DNA of 48,780 bases, from NCBI GenBank assembly GCA_949740535.1, contig CATJHO010000092.1, positions 1 to 48,780 on the forward strand, given 5' to 3'. Source of the DNA: an uncultured Lachnospiraceae bacterium (GTDB taxonomy: Bacteria; Bacillota; Clostridia; Lachnospirales; Lachnospiraceae). Below the pieces are notes generated by a model, which saw only the letters and a list, made by a program, of their open reading frames with translations, was not told the DNA's origin and ran no database searches. This document shows positions 26,640-34,327 of this stretch, in pieces; within the stretch, counting starts at the first letter, position 1; each line of letters begins with the position of its first letter. A program made the position numbers and the translations under genes.

Positions 26640-28252
26640 TCTGGTCGGTTCTCCCTGGCATACTCGGTAGGCGTTCTGCCTGTAGCTTTCTTAAAGGCTA
26701 TACTGAAATAATGGGGGTCGGAAAATCCAACTTCCCGCGCCACCTCGTAAGCCTTCATAGACGTATTCTCCAGAAGCTTCATGGCTTCTTCCATGCGCTT
26801 TTTTGTCAGAGCCTCAATAAATGTCTCTCCTGTACAGCTTTTGAACAGAGTGCTGAAATAACTGGTGCTTATAGCCAGATGGCTGCATACAGAATTCAGG
26901 TTGACTTCTGAATTCATGTAATTATCATTGATGTAATCCAGTGCCATCCGGGCCTGCCTTTTTCCATAACTGCCCCGCTGCTCTTCCCAGAGCCTGGATA
27001 TATGAATGCAGATAGTTGTCACATCCTTTGCCATATCCGCCAGATGTTCCCGCTCATAAATCCGGTTCAGCAGCTCCTTCTCCTCCTCAACAATTGCATT
27101 TTCCTTTTCTTTTACCAGATTAGCTGTGCCGATGACGGTCAGCAGCAGATTCTGCATGTAAATAATAGAGCGGTTCCGATTCACATAGGAATCCCGGATT
27201 ACCTGCGTGAACGTTTCTATGGTTTCTTCTATCTCTTCTCTGCTTCCGCCCTTAATCGCCTGAACGACCCTGCCGGCCCACTGAGAGACATCAATAAACG
27301 CACTGCTCTTTGGTTCTTCCATCAGTTCCCACCAAAGTACCTGGCCGCCTCCCGCCAGAAACTTCTGCTCCATGGCCTGCCAGGCGCTCTCGTAAGACTG
27401 ATTCAGGCTTAAGATATCCGAAACCATCTGCCCCACACCGATCGTTGTTTCAATCAACAGCAGATGCCGGATGATCTGCTGTATCTCCTGGGTGGTCTTC
27501 TCTATCTCTTTGTTCACTTCTTTCTCTGTCCTGCCGCAGAAGATAATCACAGTCTTTCCTTCCATATTTTGAAAAGCTGCACCCTGTCCGTTTTTTTCAA
27601 TCAGCTCCTGAGCAATATTACAGATAGCAAACAGCGCCAGATCATCCCGCACATCTGCATACTGATTCAAAAACGGAGACAGATCATCGCCTTCCACAAT
27701 GGCCGTATTAAAAAAACAGCCCGGCAGAGAAAGATCCAGTTCCTCCATTTTCTCTTCCAGGCTGTCCGGACGCTCTCCGCCCCGCAAGAGGCTGTTCAAA
27801 AAACGTCCCCGCAGAAGGGGCCTGTTGCTCACATAGGCCCCCCGCAGTTTCTTCAATGTCTTTATTCTGTCCAGCTCTTCATCCAGGCTTTCCTTCGCCC
27901 GGACCAGAACCTCCATAAGCTCCTTTGGTGTAACCGGCTTTAGAATATACTCCATCACCTGATAGCGTACTGCCTGCTTGGCATACTCAAATTCATCATA
28001 ACCACTGATTATCACCGTCCGGGTATCCGGGTGGTTCTCGTATACATAACGGGCCAGTTCAATTCCATCCACATAAGGCATACAGATATCGGTTAAAAGC
28101 AGATCCGGCGTATTCAGCTTCATCTGCTCCATGGCCTCCCGCCCGTTTTCACAGCTTGCAATCAGTTCATACCCCATATCTCCCCAGGGGATATTTTCAC
28201 TGACAGCCTCCCTGGTCAGCGCTTCGTCATCTACCAGCAGCACTTTATACAT
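26636..28252 (-). CDS. Response regulator, YesN type (receiver + AraC HTH)
   Basis: 538 residues. The receiver domain starts MYKVLLVDDEALTREAV with phospho-acceptor Asp in LLLTDICMPYVDG and conserved Lys in YILKPVTP. A long middle region follows, and a C-terminal AraC-type double helix-turn-helix (VNLNSVCSHLAISTSYFSTLFK, EVAREVGFSDPHYFSIAFKKATG). The start at 28252 has GAGGGAG about 7 bases upstream; a GTG at 28270 overlaps that box. The gene lies 21 bases after the DUF1002 gene and overlaps the kinase gene. Likely target: the sugar ABC operon promoter at 20832-20860, by analogy with the clostridial xylose system. Confidence 0.92.
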   Translation of the reverse strand: MYKVLLVDDEALTREAVSENIPWGDMGYELIASCENGREAMEQMKLNTPDLLLTDICMPYVDGIELARYVYENHPDTRTVIISGYDEFEYAKQAVRYQVMEYILKPVTPKELMEVLVRAKESLDEELDRIKTLKKLRGAYVSNRPLLRGRFLNSLLRGGERPDSLEEKMEELDLSLPGCFFNTAIVEGDDLSPFLNQYADVRDDLALFAICNIAQELIEKNGQGAAFQNMEGKTVIIFCGRTEKEVNKEIEKTTQEIQQIIRHLLLIETTIGVGQMVSDILSLNQSYESAWQAMEQKFLAGGGQVLWWELMEEPKSSAFIDVSQWAGRVVQAIKGGSREEIEETIETFTQVIRDSYVNRNRSIIYMQNLLLTVIGTANLVKEKENAIVEEEKELLNRIYEREHLADMAKDVTTICIHISRLWEEQRGSYGKRQARMALDYINDNYMNSEVNLNSVCSHLAISTSYFSTLFKSCTGETFIEALTKKRMEEAMKLLENTSMKAYEVAREVGFSDPHYFSIAFKKATGRTPTEYARENRPE

Positions 28253-28273
28253 GGCTTTACTCCCTCTCACACC

Positions 28274-29164
28274 TTAGCCAAACAGCTTGTTAAAAAAACC
28301 TACAATCGAATCAAAAAACCGGGTAATAAAATTTCCCACTTTTTCTGTATCAATATCGTCCAGATTAAGCCCCATGCCCTTAAGTTTCTCATACAGATCT
28401 CCTGCCTGCTTCGCCAGAGCATCCACATCCAGATCCAGCTTGCTGATCTTATTCATCAGCTTAATCAGCTCCTGCACCTGCTCGTCAGACAGTTCAATGT
28501 TAAATTCTTTCATAGCATTGCGGATAATCCGCTCAATATCCTCATCTGTCTCCACATGCTCTTCTGCAATCTGCTGCTTAATATAGGCAATAATATCAGA
28601 TGCCGCCTCAGAGTCTCCCAGTACATCACCCAGATCTCCTGTTACTACAATCTCATTTACAGCCGCTTCCAGGCACTCCTCGCCTACGGCTTCTCCCGTC
28701 ATTTCTTCGTAGCCTTTGACTGCACCGATAAGGGCCGCCGTACCGGACAGATTCACAGGCCCTGCCACATATACATCCGCATCCTTCAGCCCCGCGGTTA
28801 TCAAAGCATTTCGATACATATCAATGGTACAGTAGCTGATATTATAGGTGGTTACATTCAGTCCGGCCCCTTCTTCTGCCGGACGGATCAAAACAGAGGA
28901 CAGCGCTTTTGTTCCAATAACATCCGCGCTGATATACTGATCCAGATACTGATGCTCCTGCTCATTGGTCACATAAATCACCTTATAGCTGTCAAGCTCT
29001 GCCGGATTCACACCCAGCAGATTCAAAACAACTGTCTTCTGCTCCTCTGTCAGGCTGGCTCCCAGAGCCAGAATAGGCGTATCATCCTCTGCCGCAAATG
29101 CCGTAATTCCCGATGTCATCAACAGCGCCATGACAAGTATCAGGGATAAAAATCTCTTTTTCAT
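28274..29164 (-). CDS. Secreted DUF1002 (YpuA-like) protein
   Basis: 296 residues. The signal peptide (MKKRFLSLILVMALLMTSG, cleavage near AFA-A at residue 24) is followed by the DUF1002 pattern: LGASLTEEQKTVVLNLLGV, YKVIYVTNEQEHQYLDQYI, KALSSVLIRPAEEGAGLNV and DADVYVAGPVNLSGTAALIG. A C-terminal helical part follows, with repeated acidic segments. No lipobox or enzyme motif is seen. The function of the family is not known to me. The start at 29164 has GGAGG 10 bases upstream and overlaps the hydrolase stop (ATGA). It is placed in the same operon as a sugar-sensor system, with 21 bases to the response regulator, which is a context worth noting. Confidence 0.87.
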   Translation of the reverse strand: MKKRFLSLILVMALLMTSGITAFAAEDDTPILALGASLTEEQKTVVLNLLGVNPAELDSYKVIYVTNEQEHQYLDQYISADVIGTKALSSVLIRPAEEGAGLNVTTYNISYCTIDMYRNALITAGLKDADVYVAGPVNLSGTAALIGAVKGYEEMTGEAVGEECLEAAVNEIVVTGDLGDVLGDSEAASDIIAYIKQQIAEEHVETDEDIERIIRNAMKEFNIELSDEQVQELIKLMNKISKLDLDVDALAKQAGDLYEKLKGMGLNLDDIDTEKVGNFITRFFDSIVGFFNKLFG

Positions 29165-30129
29165 ACTTTTTCTTCCTCCTTCTTTCTTCGGGGACAGACA
29201 GACTGCTCCCGAAGCCATCCGTAAATATCTTCATATACCTGCTGCCGATCCGTCTCATTCAATATCTCATGCCGATCCGTCTCATAGAGAATTTCTTTCA
29301 CATTCTCCATACCTGTGTCTTCAAACCTGCGCCTCACCCGCCGGACGCCTTTTCCGAAATTCCCCACCGGATCCTCCTTACCTGCCACAAACAGCACCGG
29401 CAGATCCTTTGGCATTTTCCGCAGGTTACGCTCCCTGGATGCCTCCTGAATACTGAAAAACAGATTATCATAGGCATTCAAGGTAAACCGGAATCTGCAG
29501 CGCTCGTCTGCCAGGCAGCGATCCACCAGCTCCTCATCCTTGGTAATCCAGTCACGGATCGTCCTGGCTGGTCTGAAGTGTCTATTATATCCTCCAAAGG
29601 CCATCATGTCAATGAGCCGGCTTCGGTAATGCCATCCAAATACTGCCGCCATTGCCCTGCAGAACCCTCTGCCAATCTTCAGAAGCGGAATGGGTTTTGT
29701 TCCCGTTCCCATAATCACTGCACCATCCAGCTCCTCTCCCCGCAGGCACAGATACTGCCGCAGAAGAAACGAACCCATACTGTGTCCCAGAATATAATAA
29801 GGCACCCCCGGCCAGCGCTTCTCTGTAATCCGTTTCAGATGGTGGGCATCGGCCAGCACTGCCTGGTTCCCGTCCTTCTCACAGAAATAACCATAGTCCT
29901 TTGGGGATACAATTGATGCCCCATGTCCCAGATGATCGTTTCCAACCACCACAAATCCCTGCCTGGTGAGAAACTCTGCAAACTCCTCATAGCGTCCGAT
30001 AAATTCAATCATACCGTGGAAGATCTGCAGAACCCCTGTCACCGGCCCTTCCTCCGGCCTCCACTCTACCGCATGAATTTTGGTTCTTCCATCTCTGGAA
30101 TTATAAGTGAATTCCCTCTTTCCGGCCAT
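29161..30129 (-). CDS. Alpha/beta hydrolase (monoacylglycerol-lipase/lysophospholipase type)
   Basis: 322 residues from MAGKREFTYNSRDG. The fold markers are QIFHGMIEFIGRYEEFAEFL (oxyanion region), VVGNDHLGHGAS, the nucleophile elbow YYILGHSMGSFLLRQY (GxSxG) and LPVLFVAGKEDPVGNFGKGV with the acidic residue; a His near ETDRHEILNE completes the triad. No signal peptide. I chose 30129, with AAAGGA 7 bases upstream; ATGs at 30171 and 30189 overlap the promoter. It is the first gene of the five-gene sensor operon and overlaps the DUF1002 gene by four bases. The substrate is an ester or lipid, not defined further. Confidence 0.87.
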   Translation of the reverse strand: MAGKREFTYNSRDGRTKIHAVEWRPEEGPVTGVLQIFHGMIEFIGRYEEFAEFLTRQGFVVVGNDHLGHGASIVSPKDYGYFCEKDGNQAVLADAHHLKRITEKRWPGVPYYILGHSMGSFLLRQYLCLRGEELDGAVIMGTGTKPIPLLKIGRGFCRAMAAVFGWHYRSRLIDMMAFGGYNRHFRPARTIRDWITKDEELVDRCLADERCRFRFTLNAYDNLFFSIQEASRERNLRKMPKDLPVLFVAGKEDPVGNFGKGVRRVRRRFEDTGMENVKEILYETDRHEILNETDRQQVYEDIYGWLREQSVCPRRKKEEEKV

Positions 30130-30179
30130 ATACCTGTCCTTTCTATGCCCATTGCGGGATTTTTTTATCATACAGCAAC

Positions 30180-30188
30180 AGTATAGCA
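30180..30188 (-). promoter_or_regulatory. Extended -10 promoter of the hydrolase-DUF1002-sensor operon
   Basis: Minus strand TGCTATACT with TATACT at 30180-30185, about 50 bases before the hydrolase start. No good -35 box is visible at 17 bases, consistent with an extended -10 or activator-dependent promoter. Confidence 0.5.
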
Positions 30189-30252
30189 CGAATCTTTAGG
30201 AAAATCTGAAGATTTTATAAAAATTTCATAGTTCCTCTGACAAAAGAGCGTT

Positions 30253-30297
30253 AAAAAGAGCAGAATTCCTGTCTTTCAGGAAAAATCTGCTCCTTTT
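30253..30297. terminator. Terminator after the aldo/keto reductase gene
   Basis: AAAAAGAGCAGA (30253-30264) pairs with TCTGCTCCTTTT (30286-30297) with one bulge, enclosing an inner TTCCTG/CAGGAA hairpin. T runs are present on both strands. It ends the dehydrogenase/reductase transcript and separates it from the sensor operon. Confidence 0.85.
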
Positions 30298-30306
30298 GTA
30301 CCGCTT

Positions 30307-31314
30307 TTATTTTGTGATTCTGCCATCCAAATCCCACAGGTCTTCCCACCCGGAAGCCCCTGGCCACAAGAACACCTGCCCCTTTACCAGGCGGCAGTTC
30401 TTATCAGCCCCGGCAATACGTTCCATTTCCTCCGGCGTCAGCGGATCCTCTGTAACGCATTTCAGATTGCTCACATACTGAGGTTCCTTTACAGAGAAGG
30501 GGATCGGAATCTGGCCCCGCTGCACTGCCCATTTCAGACACACCAGCGCCGGGTGGATTCCGTGCGCTTTGGCAGTCTCCACAATCTCCGGAATCTGCGT
30601 ATCCGCCACATCCTCCGGCGTTCTGTCCCGCTCCGGTCTGGAAGGAGAACCCAGAGGGCAGTACCCGATGGGTACCATCCCCTGCTCTCTTGCATAATCA
30701 AATAATTCCTGCTGCTGAAAACCGGGATGGCATTCCAGCTCCAGAGCTGCCGGGCGGATCCTGCACAGAGGCAGAACCTCTTTCAGCTTGGGAATGGTCA
30801 TATTTGACATTCCGATGTACCGCACAAGCCCCTTATCTGCCAGCTCCTCGCACTGCCGCCAGGTATCCATAAATTCCTCTGTACAAAAGGGTTTCGAATC
30901 CGGATTCCGGGAATCCCCGTCACAGCCGGGAGCATGGTAATTGGGAAAGGGCCAGTGTACAAAATACAGATCAATCATGTCCAGCTGCAGATCTGCCAGA
31001 CTCTTTTTGCAGGATTCAGCCACCTGCCTGTGACAGTCATTCCAGACCTTGGAAGTAATAAATAACTCCCTGCGTGTTACCACCTGCTCCTCAAAGAGCT
31101 TTTTCAGCACATCCCCAATCTCTTTTTCGTTCTGGTATACAGAGGCGCCGTCAATCAGACGATATCCGCTTTTTACTGCTCCATACACCGCAGAAGCAAT
31201 TTCTTCTGCCTTGTATTTATCGGAACCGAAGGTTCCGATCCCAAGAGCCGGAATCTCCTCACCCGTGTACAGGGTTCTTTTGGGCACCAGGCCCGGATCA
31301 ATTCGCTCACTCAT
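30307..31314 (-). CDS. Aldo/keto reductase
   Basis: NAD(P)H-dependent carbonyl reductase with a TIM-barrel fold. 335 residues, the usual length. The catalytic tetrad is visible: Asp55 and Tyr60 in RLIDGASVYQNE, Lys89 in ITSKVWND and His120 in DLYFVHWPF. The nicotinamide-pocket motif VRYIGMSNMTIPKL and the phosphate-binding end (IPIPFSVKEPQYVSNL) also fit. The start ATG has AGGAG upstream. It follows the zinc dehydrogenase gene by 44 bases. AKRs of this class reduce aldoses, keto-acids or lactaldehyde. With the neighbouring polyol-type dehydrogenase, an aldose/ketose interconversion is plausible but unproven. Confidence 0.9.
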   Translation of the reverse strand: MSERIDPGLVPKRTLYTGEEIPALGIGTFGSDKYKAEEIASAVYGAVKSGYRLIDGASVYQNEKEIGDVLKKLFEEQVVTRRELFITSKVWNDCHRQVAESCKKSLADLQLDMIDLYFVHWPFPNYHAPGCDGDSRNPDSKPFCTEEFMDTWRQCEELADKGLVRYIGMSNMTIPKLKEVLPLCRIRPAALELECHPGFQQQELFDYAREQGMVPIGYCPLGSPSRPERDRTPEDVADTQIPEIVETAKAHGIHPALVCLKWAVQRGQIPIPFSVKEPQYVSNLKCVTEDPLTPEEMERIAGADKNCRLVKGQVFLWPGASGWEDLWDLDGRITK

Positions 31315-31358
31315 ACTGTTTCTCCTGTTTCCGGGGCAGTTCTGCCGCCCCTGTCCAC

Positions 31359-32408
31359 TTATTCAAATACAACTGCTACTTTTCCACACTGTCCGCCAGC
31401 CATCAGTGCATAAGCCTCTCCGGCCTTCTCCAGAGGGAATTCGTGGGTAATCAGATCTTCCGGGTGGATACCCCAGCGCACCAGACGCTCTACCAGCTCT
31501 TCCATTTTCCACAATGACGTAACCCAGGAGCCGTAGATAGTCTTCTGTCCATGAATAATATCCGGACTGGGCGTAAAGTTACAGGTTCCGCCTTCCCCCA
31601 CAAAGGCAGTCTTTCCCCATTCGCGTGTTGCCCGGATAGCAAGCTGTCTGCCCGGATCGCTGGCGCTGGCGTCAATGGCCCGCTCTGCGCCGTGGCCGCC
31701 GGTTACTTCCAGAATCTTATCCAGAGTATCCTCACCCGGCTTAAATACATAGTCCACCAGTCCAAGCTTTTTTGCCAGCTCAATTCGATAGTCATTCATC
31801 TCCACACCGATGGTTTTCTCTGCTCCCATGGCTTTGGCAATCATCAACGCCGCCAGACCTACCGGTCCAAGGCCGGTTACCAGCACCGCATCATTTCCGC
31901 AGACGCCAATCTTCTCGATGGCCTCGTACACGGTTCCGAAGCCGCAGGCCACCTGTGCGCCGTCTTTGTAGGTCAGTTCGTCCGGAAGCTCCACCAGATC
32001 CTTTTCATCTGCCAGTATGTACGGCGCCATTCCGCCGTTTCTCTGCCAGCCGTAAGCTGCCCGGTGTTTACTTTTACAGGAAATAAAATAGCCTCTGCGG
32101 CAGTCATTGCAGACACCGCATCCGGAAATATGATACACAATCACCCGATCGCCCTTTTTAAACCGCTTCAGCCCCTCGCCTTCTTCCACGATGATGCCGC
32201 AGGGCTCATGGCCCGCCACCAGTCCAGGAATATAGCCCTCCGCGCCTTTCCCTGTATGTTCCCGGTAAATACAGCGGATGTCGCTTCCACAGATCGTAGT
32301 CGCCTTGGTCTGAATCAGCACCTGCCCATATCCGGGCTTTGGCACGTCAAACTCCTTCAGCTCTACCGTGCTGTTGCCCGGCAGAATCGCTCCCATCATT
32401 TTTTCCAT
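31359..32408 (-). CDS. Zinc-dependent alcohol/polyol dehydrogenase (MDR family)
   Basis: 349 residues. Catalytic zinc ligands: Cys40 in TTICGSD, and His67-Glu68 in AGHEPCG. The structural zinc lobe is complete (Cys97, Cys100, Cys103, Cys111). The Rossmann motif GLGPVG at 179-184 is followed by an acidic residue in GVEMND, favouring NAD+. The family includes sorbitol/xylitol dehydrogenase, threonine dehydrogenase and butanediol dehydrogenase. The start ATG has GGAGG 7 bases upstream. It is the first gene of a two-gene operon with the aldo/keto reductase and divergent from an AraC regulator, an arrangement typical for inducible polyol or sugar oxidation. The substrate is not identified. Confidence 0.9.
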   Translation of the reverse strand: MEKMMGAILPGNSTVELKEFDVPKPGYGQVLIQTKATTICGSDIRCIYREHTGKGAEGYIPGLVAGHEPCGIIVEEGEGLKRFKKGDRVIVYHISGCGVCNDCRRGYFISCKSKHRAAYGWQRNGGMAPYILADEKDLVELPDELTYKDGAQVACGFGTVYEAIEKIGVCGNDAVLVTGLGPVGLAALMIAKAMGAEKTIGVEMNDYRIELAKKLGLVDYVFKPGEDTLDKILEVTGGHGAERAIDASASDPGRQLAIRATREWGKTAFVGEGGTCNFTPSPDIIHGQKTIYGSWVTSLWKMEELVERLVRWGIHPEDLITHEFPLEKAGEAYALMAGGQCGKVAVVFE

Positions 32409-32456
32409 ACGTTTACCTCCGTCCTTTGTTTTTCCGGCCCTTTGCCTTATAAGTTT

Positions 32457-32485
32457 ATTATACAGATTTCCGTTTTGGCTGTAAG
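32457..32485 (-). promoter_or_regulatory. Promoter of the dehydrogenase-reductase operon
   Basis: Minus strand: CTTACA (32480-32485), a 17-base spacer and perfect TATAAT (32457-32462), about 50 bases before the dehydrogenase start. The weak -35 box is compatible with activation by the divergent AraC regulator. Confidence 0.55.
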
Positions 32486-32535
32486 AGAAAAACCAGACAT
32501 TTTCCTGTTTTTCATGTCGCCTTTTCGAAGCTTTT

Positions 32536-32564
32536 TTGCATTCTGTCCGCCGGCGTGCTATACT
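32536..32564 (+). promoter_or_regulatory. Promoter of the AraC regulator at 32588
   Basis: TTGCAT (32536-32541), a 17-base spacer and TATACT (32559-32564) with a TG extension. The -10 box ends 24 bases before the start codon, so the leader is very short. Confidence 0.65.
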
Positions 32565-32587
32565 GGTGGATATCGGAGGGTTTTTAT

Positions 32588-33436
32588 ATGCGGGAATTAT
32601 ATACGGATCTGAATATCAAATTTCCTGTGGACGGCACAGATTTTTATGCTTTGAATATCTGCTATGAGCGGTTTCTGCGCACAATCCCCAGCCACAGCCA
32701 TGGAAGCCGCAGCTATGAAATCCACTATATTTCTTCCGGCTGCGGACACGCTAAAATAAACGAAGTACTCTATGATATCGTCCCCAACACCCTCTACATC
32801 ACCGGCCCCCATGTGGAACACGCCCAGGTTCCCTCCCCGGAGGATCCCATGTGTGAATACTGTGTGTATCTGAAAATGGGAAAAAACCACTCCCGCAGAA
32901 AATCGCCTGCTCTGACGCTCTTTGAGGAAACCTCTTTCTGGTTCGGCCAGGACAGCCAGAATGTTGAAACTATAATGAAACAGCTTTTTTTCGAGCTGGA
33001 AAATCAGTACACCGGCTATGTAATCCAGGTTCAAACCCTTCTGACCCAATTGATTATTCATGTCATACGGAATTATGAAATGAAGCAGAAGGCTTTGCTG
33101 CACTTTGAACCCTCGAACCTGGGAGACAGCAAATTCATCATTCTGGAAGAATACTTCCTCTACGAATACCAGTCTCTCTCCTTAGAAGCGCTGGCCGAAC
33201 GGCTGGGTTTAAGCTGCCGCCAGACGGAGCGGCTTTTAAAGGACCATTATGGCAAAACATTTCTGCAAAAAAAGACAGAGGCCAAAATGGCTGCGGCCCT
33301 TCTGCTTCTCTCAGAACGGCAGCGCAGTATTTCCTCTGTCTCCGATGCTCTCGGCTACTCCTCTGCCGAGCACTTTTCTGCTGCATTTAAACGCTATTAT
33401 CAAATATCCCCGCGGGAGTACCGTAAACAGCTTTAA
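32588..33436 (+). CDS. AraC family transcriptional regulator
   Basis: 282 residues from MRELYTDLNIKFPVDG. N-terminal cupin with SHGSRSYEIHYISSGCGHAKI and LYITGPHVEHAQVPS. C-terminal double helix-turn-helix with LSLEALAERLGLSCRQTERLLKD and SSVSDALGYSSAEHFSAAFKRYY, ending SPREYRKQL. The ATG at 32588 has GGAGGG 7 bases upstream, better than the frame opening at 32555. It is divergent from the dehydrogenase/reductase operon, its likely target, and ends four bases from the convergent kinase-like gene with no terminator between them. Confidence 0.88.
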   Translation: MRELYTDLNIKFPVDGTDFYALNICYERFLRTIPSHSHGSRSYEIHYISSGCGHAKINEVLYDIVPNTLYITGPHVEHAQVPSPEDPMCEYCVYLKMGKNHSRRKSPALTLFEETSFWFGQDSQNVETIMKQLFFELENQYTGYVIQVQTLLTQLIIHVIRNYEMKQKALLHFEPSNLGDSKFIILEEYFLYEYQSLSLEALAERLGLSCRQTERLLKDHYGKTFLQKKTEAKMAAALLLLSERQRSISSVSDALGYSSAEHFSAAFKRYYQISPREYRKQL

Positions 33437-33440
33437 TCCC

Positions 33441-34076
33441 TTACTTTTTTCCTTTACATTCCAGTAAGGTAAAGGCAAAATCCTTGATCGCCTTTGCCGC
33501 CTGCTCATAGGTCATATCCGTGGTGTTGATACACAGATCGTAGTTGCGCATACTCTCCCACTCGTGTCCGGTAAAGTAGCGGTAATAGTCCCTGCGGTAA
33601 CGGTCGGTCTTGGTGATAAACTTATCCGCCTTCTTCCAGTCAATCTTCTGGCGGTTCATTTCTTTTTGGATACATTTCTCTCTGGACGCATAGATAAATA
33701 CCCGTACCAGATTGGGCTTATCGTTCAGCACGTAATCTGCCGCCCTTCCAATCACCACATAGGAGGATACATCCGCCAGTTCCCGAAGGACCTTAGCCTG
33801 ATAGTTAAAGAGATTGTTGTTGGAGGTAAAATCCTCTTTCTCCGGCGGAATCAGGCCGCCGGTATATGCTTTCTGGGATGCACGGAACAGCAGGCTTTTC
33901 TTCTGATCTTCATCTGCCCTGGCAAACAGCTCCTGGCTGATTCCACTTTCATCCGAAGCCAGACGCAGCAAGTTCCGATCATAAAGCTCCACTCCCAAAT
34001 CCTTTGCCAGAATTCTTCCGATGGAGGTGGCTCCGCTTCCGCAGGTTCTTGTGATAGAAATAACGAAATTATCCAT
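33441..34076 (-). CDS. Cytidylate kinase-like protein
   Basis: 211 residues. The P-loop-like start NFVISITRTCGSGATSIGRILAKDLG matches the cytidylate-kinase-like family (Cytidylate_kin2), as does VIGRAADYVLNDKPNLVRVFIYA and the LID-like basic segment RYRRDYYRYFTGHEW. It lacks the classical GPxGxGKS loop of true Cmk, having CGSGATS instead, so it is a paralogue whose substrate is unclear and not the housekeeping CMP kinase. The start at 34076 has AAGGGG 8 bases upstream. It has its own consensus promoter and is not in an operon. Confidence 0.85.
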   Translation of the reverse strand: MDNFVISITRTCGSGATSIGRILAKDLGVELYDRNLLRLASDESGISQELFARADEDQKKSLLFRASQKAYTGGLIPPEKEDFTSNNNLFNYQAKVLRELADVSSYVVIGRAADYVLNDKPNLVRVFIYASREKCIQKEMNRQKIDWKKADKFITKTDRYRRDYYRYFTGHEWESMRNYDLCINTTDMTYEQAAKAIKDFAFTLLECKGKK

Positions 34077-34139
34077 ACTCAACACCCCTTACCCGGCACT
34101 GCTCTGTGCAGTCCGAAACTCATGTTTTTTTCTTTATTT

Positions 34140-34168
34140 ATCATAAAAGTTTGAGGGGATTTTGTCAA
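34140..34168 (-). promoter_or_regulatory. Promoter of the cytidylate kinase-like gene
   Basis: Minus strand: TTGACA (34163-34168), a 17-base spacer and TATGAT (34140-34145), 63 bases before the start codon. Near-consensus. Confidence 0.8.
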
Positions 34169-34238
34169 TAGGCAGGGAATACACAGGCTTTCTTCCCTTC
34201 CTGTCCTTTTATTTAACTGTATCCCCCACAGTAACGAA

Positions 34239-34267
34239 TTGACACATATTTCTGCCAATGCTATTAT
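34239..34267 (+). promoter_or_regulatory. Promoter of the polytopic membrane protein gene
   Basis: TTGACA (34239-34244), a 17-base spacer and TATTAT (34262-34267), about 60 bases before the ATG. Near-consensus. Confidence 0.8.
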
Positions 34268-34327
34268 CAAAAGAAAGTGATTCCCCATCCAACCGGGATA
34301 ATCTCACAACAGTAAAGGATCCACACC

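Noticed and set aside
33441-34076. Housekeeping CMP kinase cmk
   Set aside because: It belongs to the cytidylate-kinase-like group and lacks the standard P-loop.
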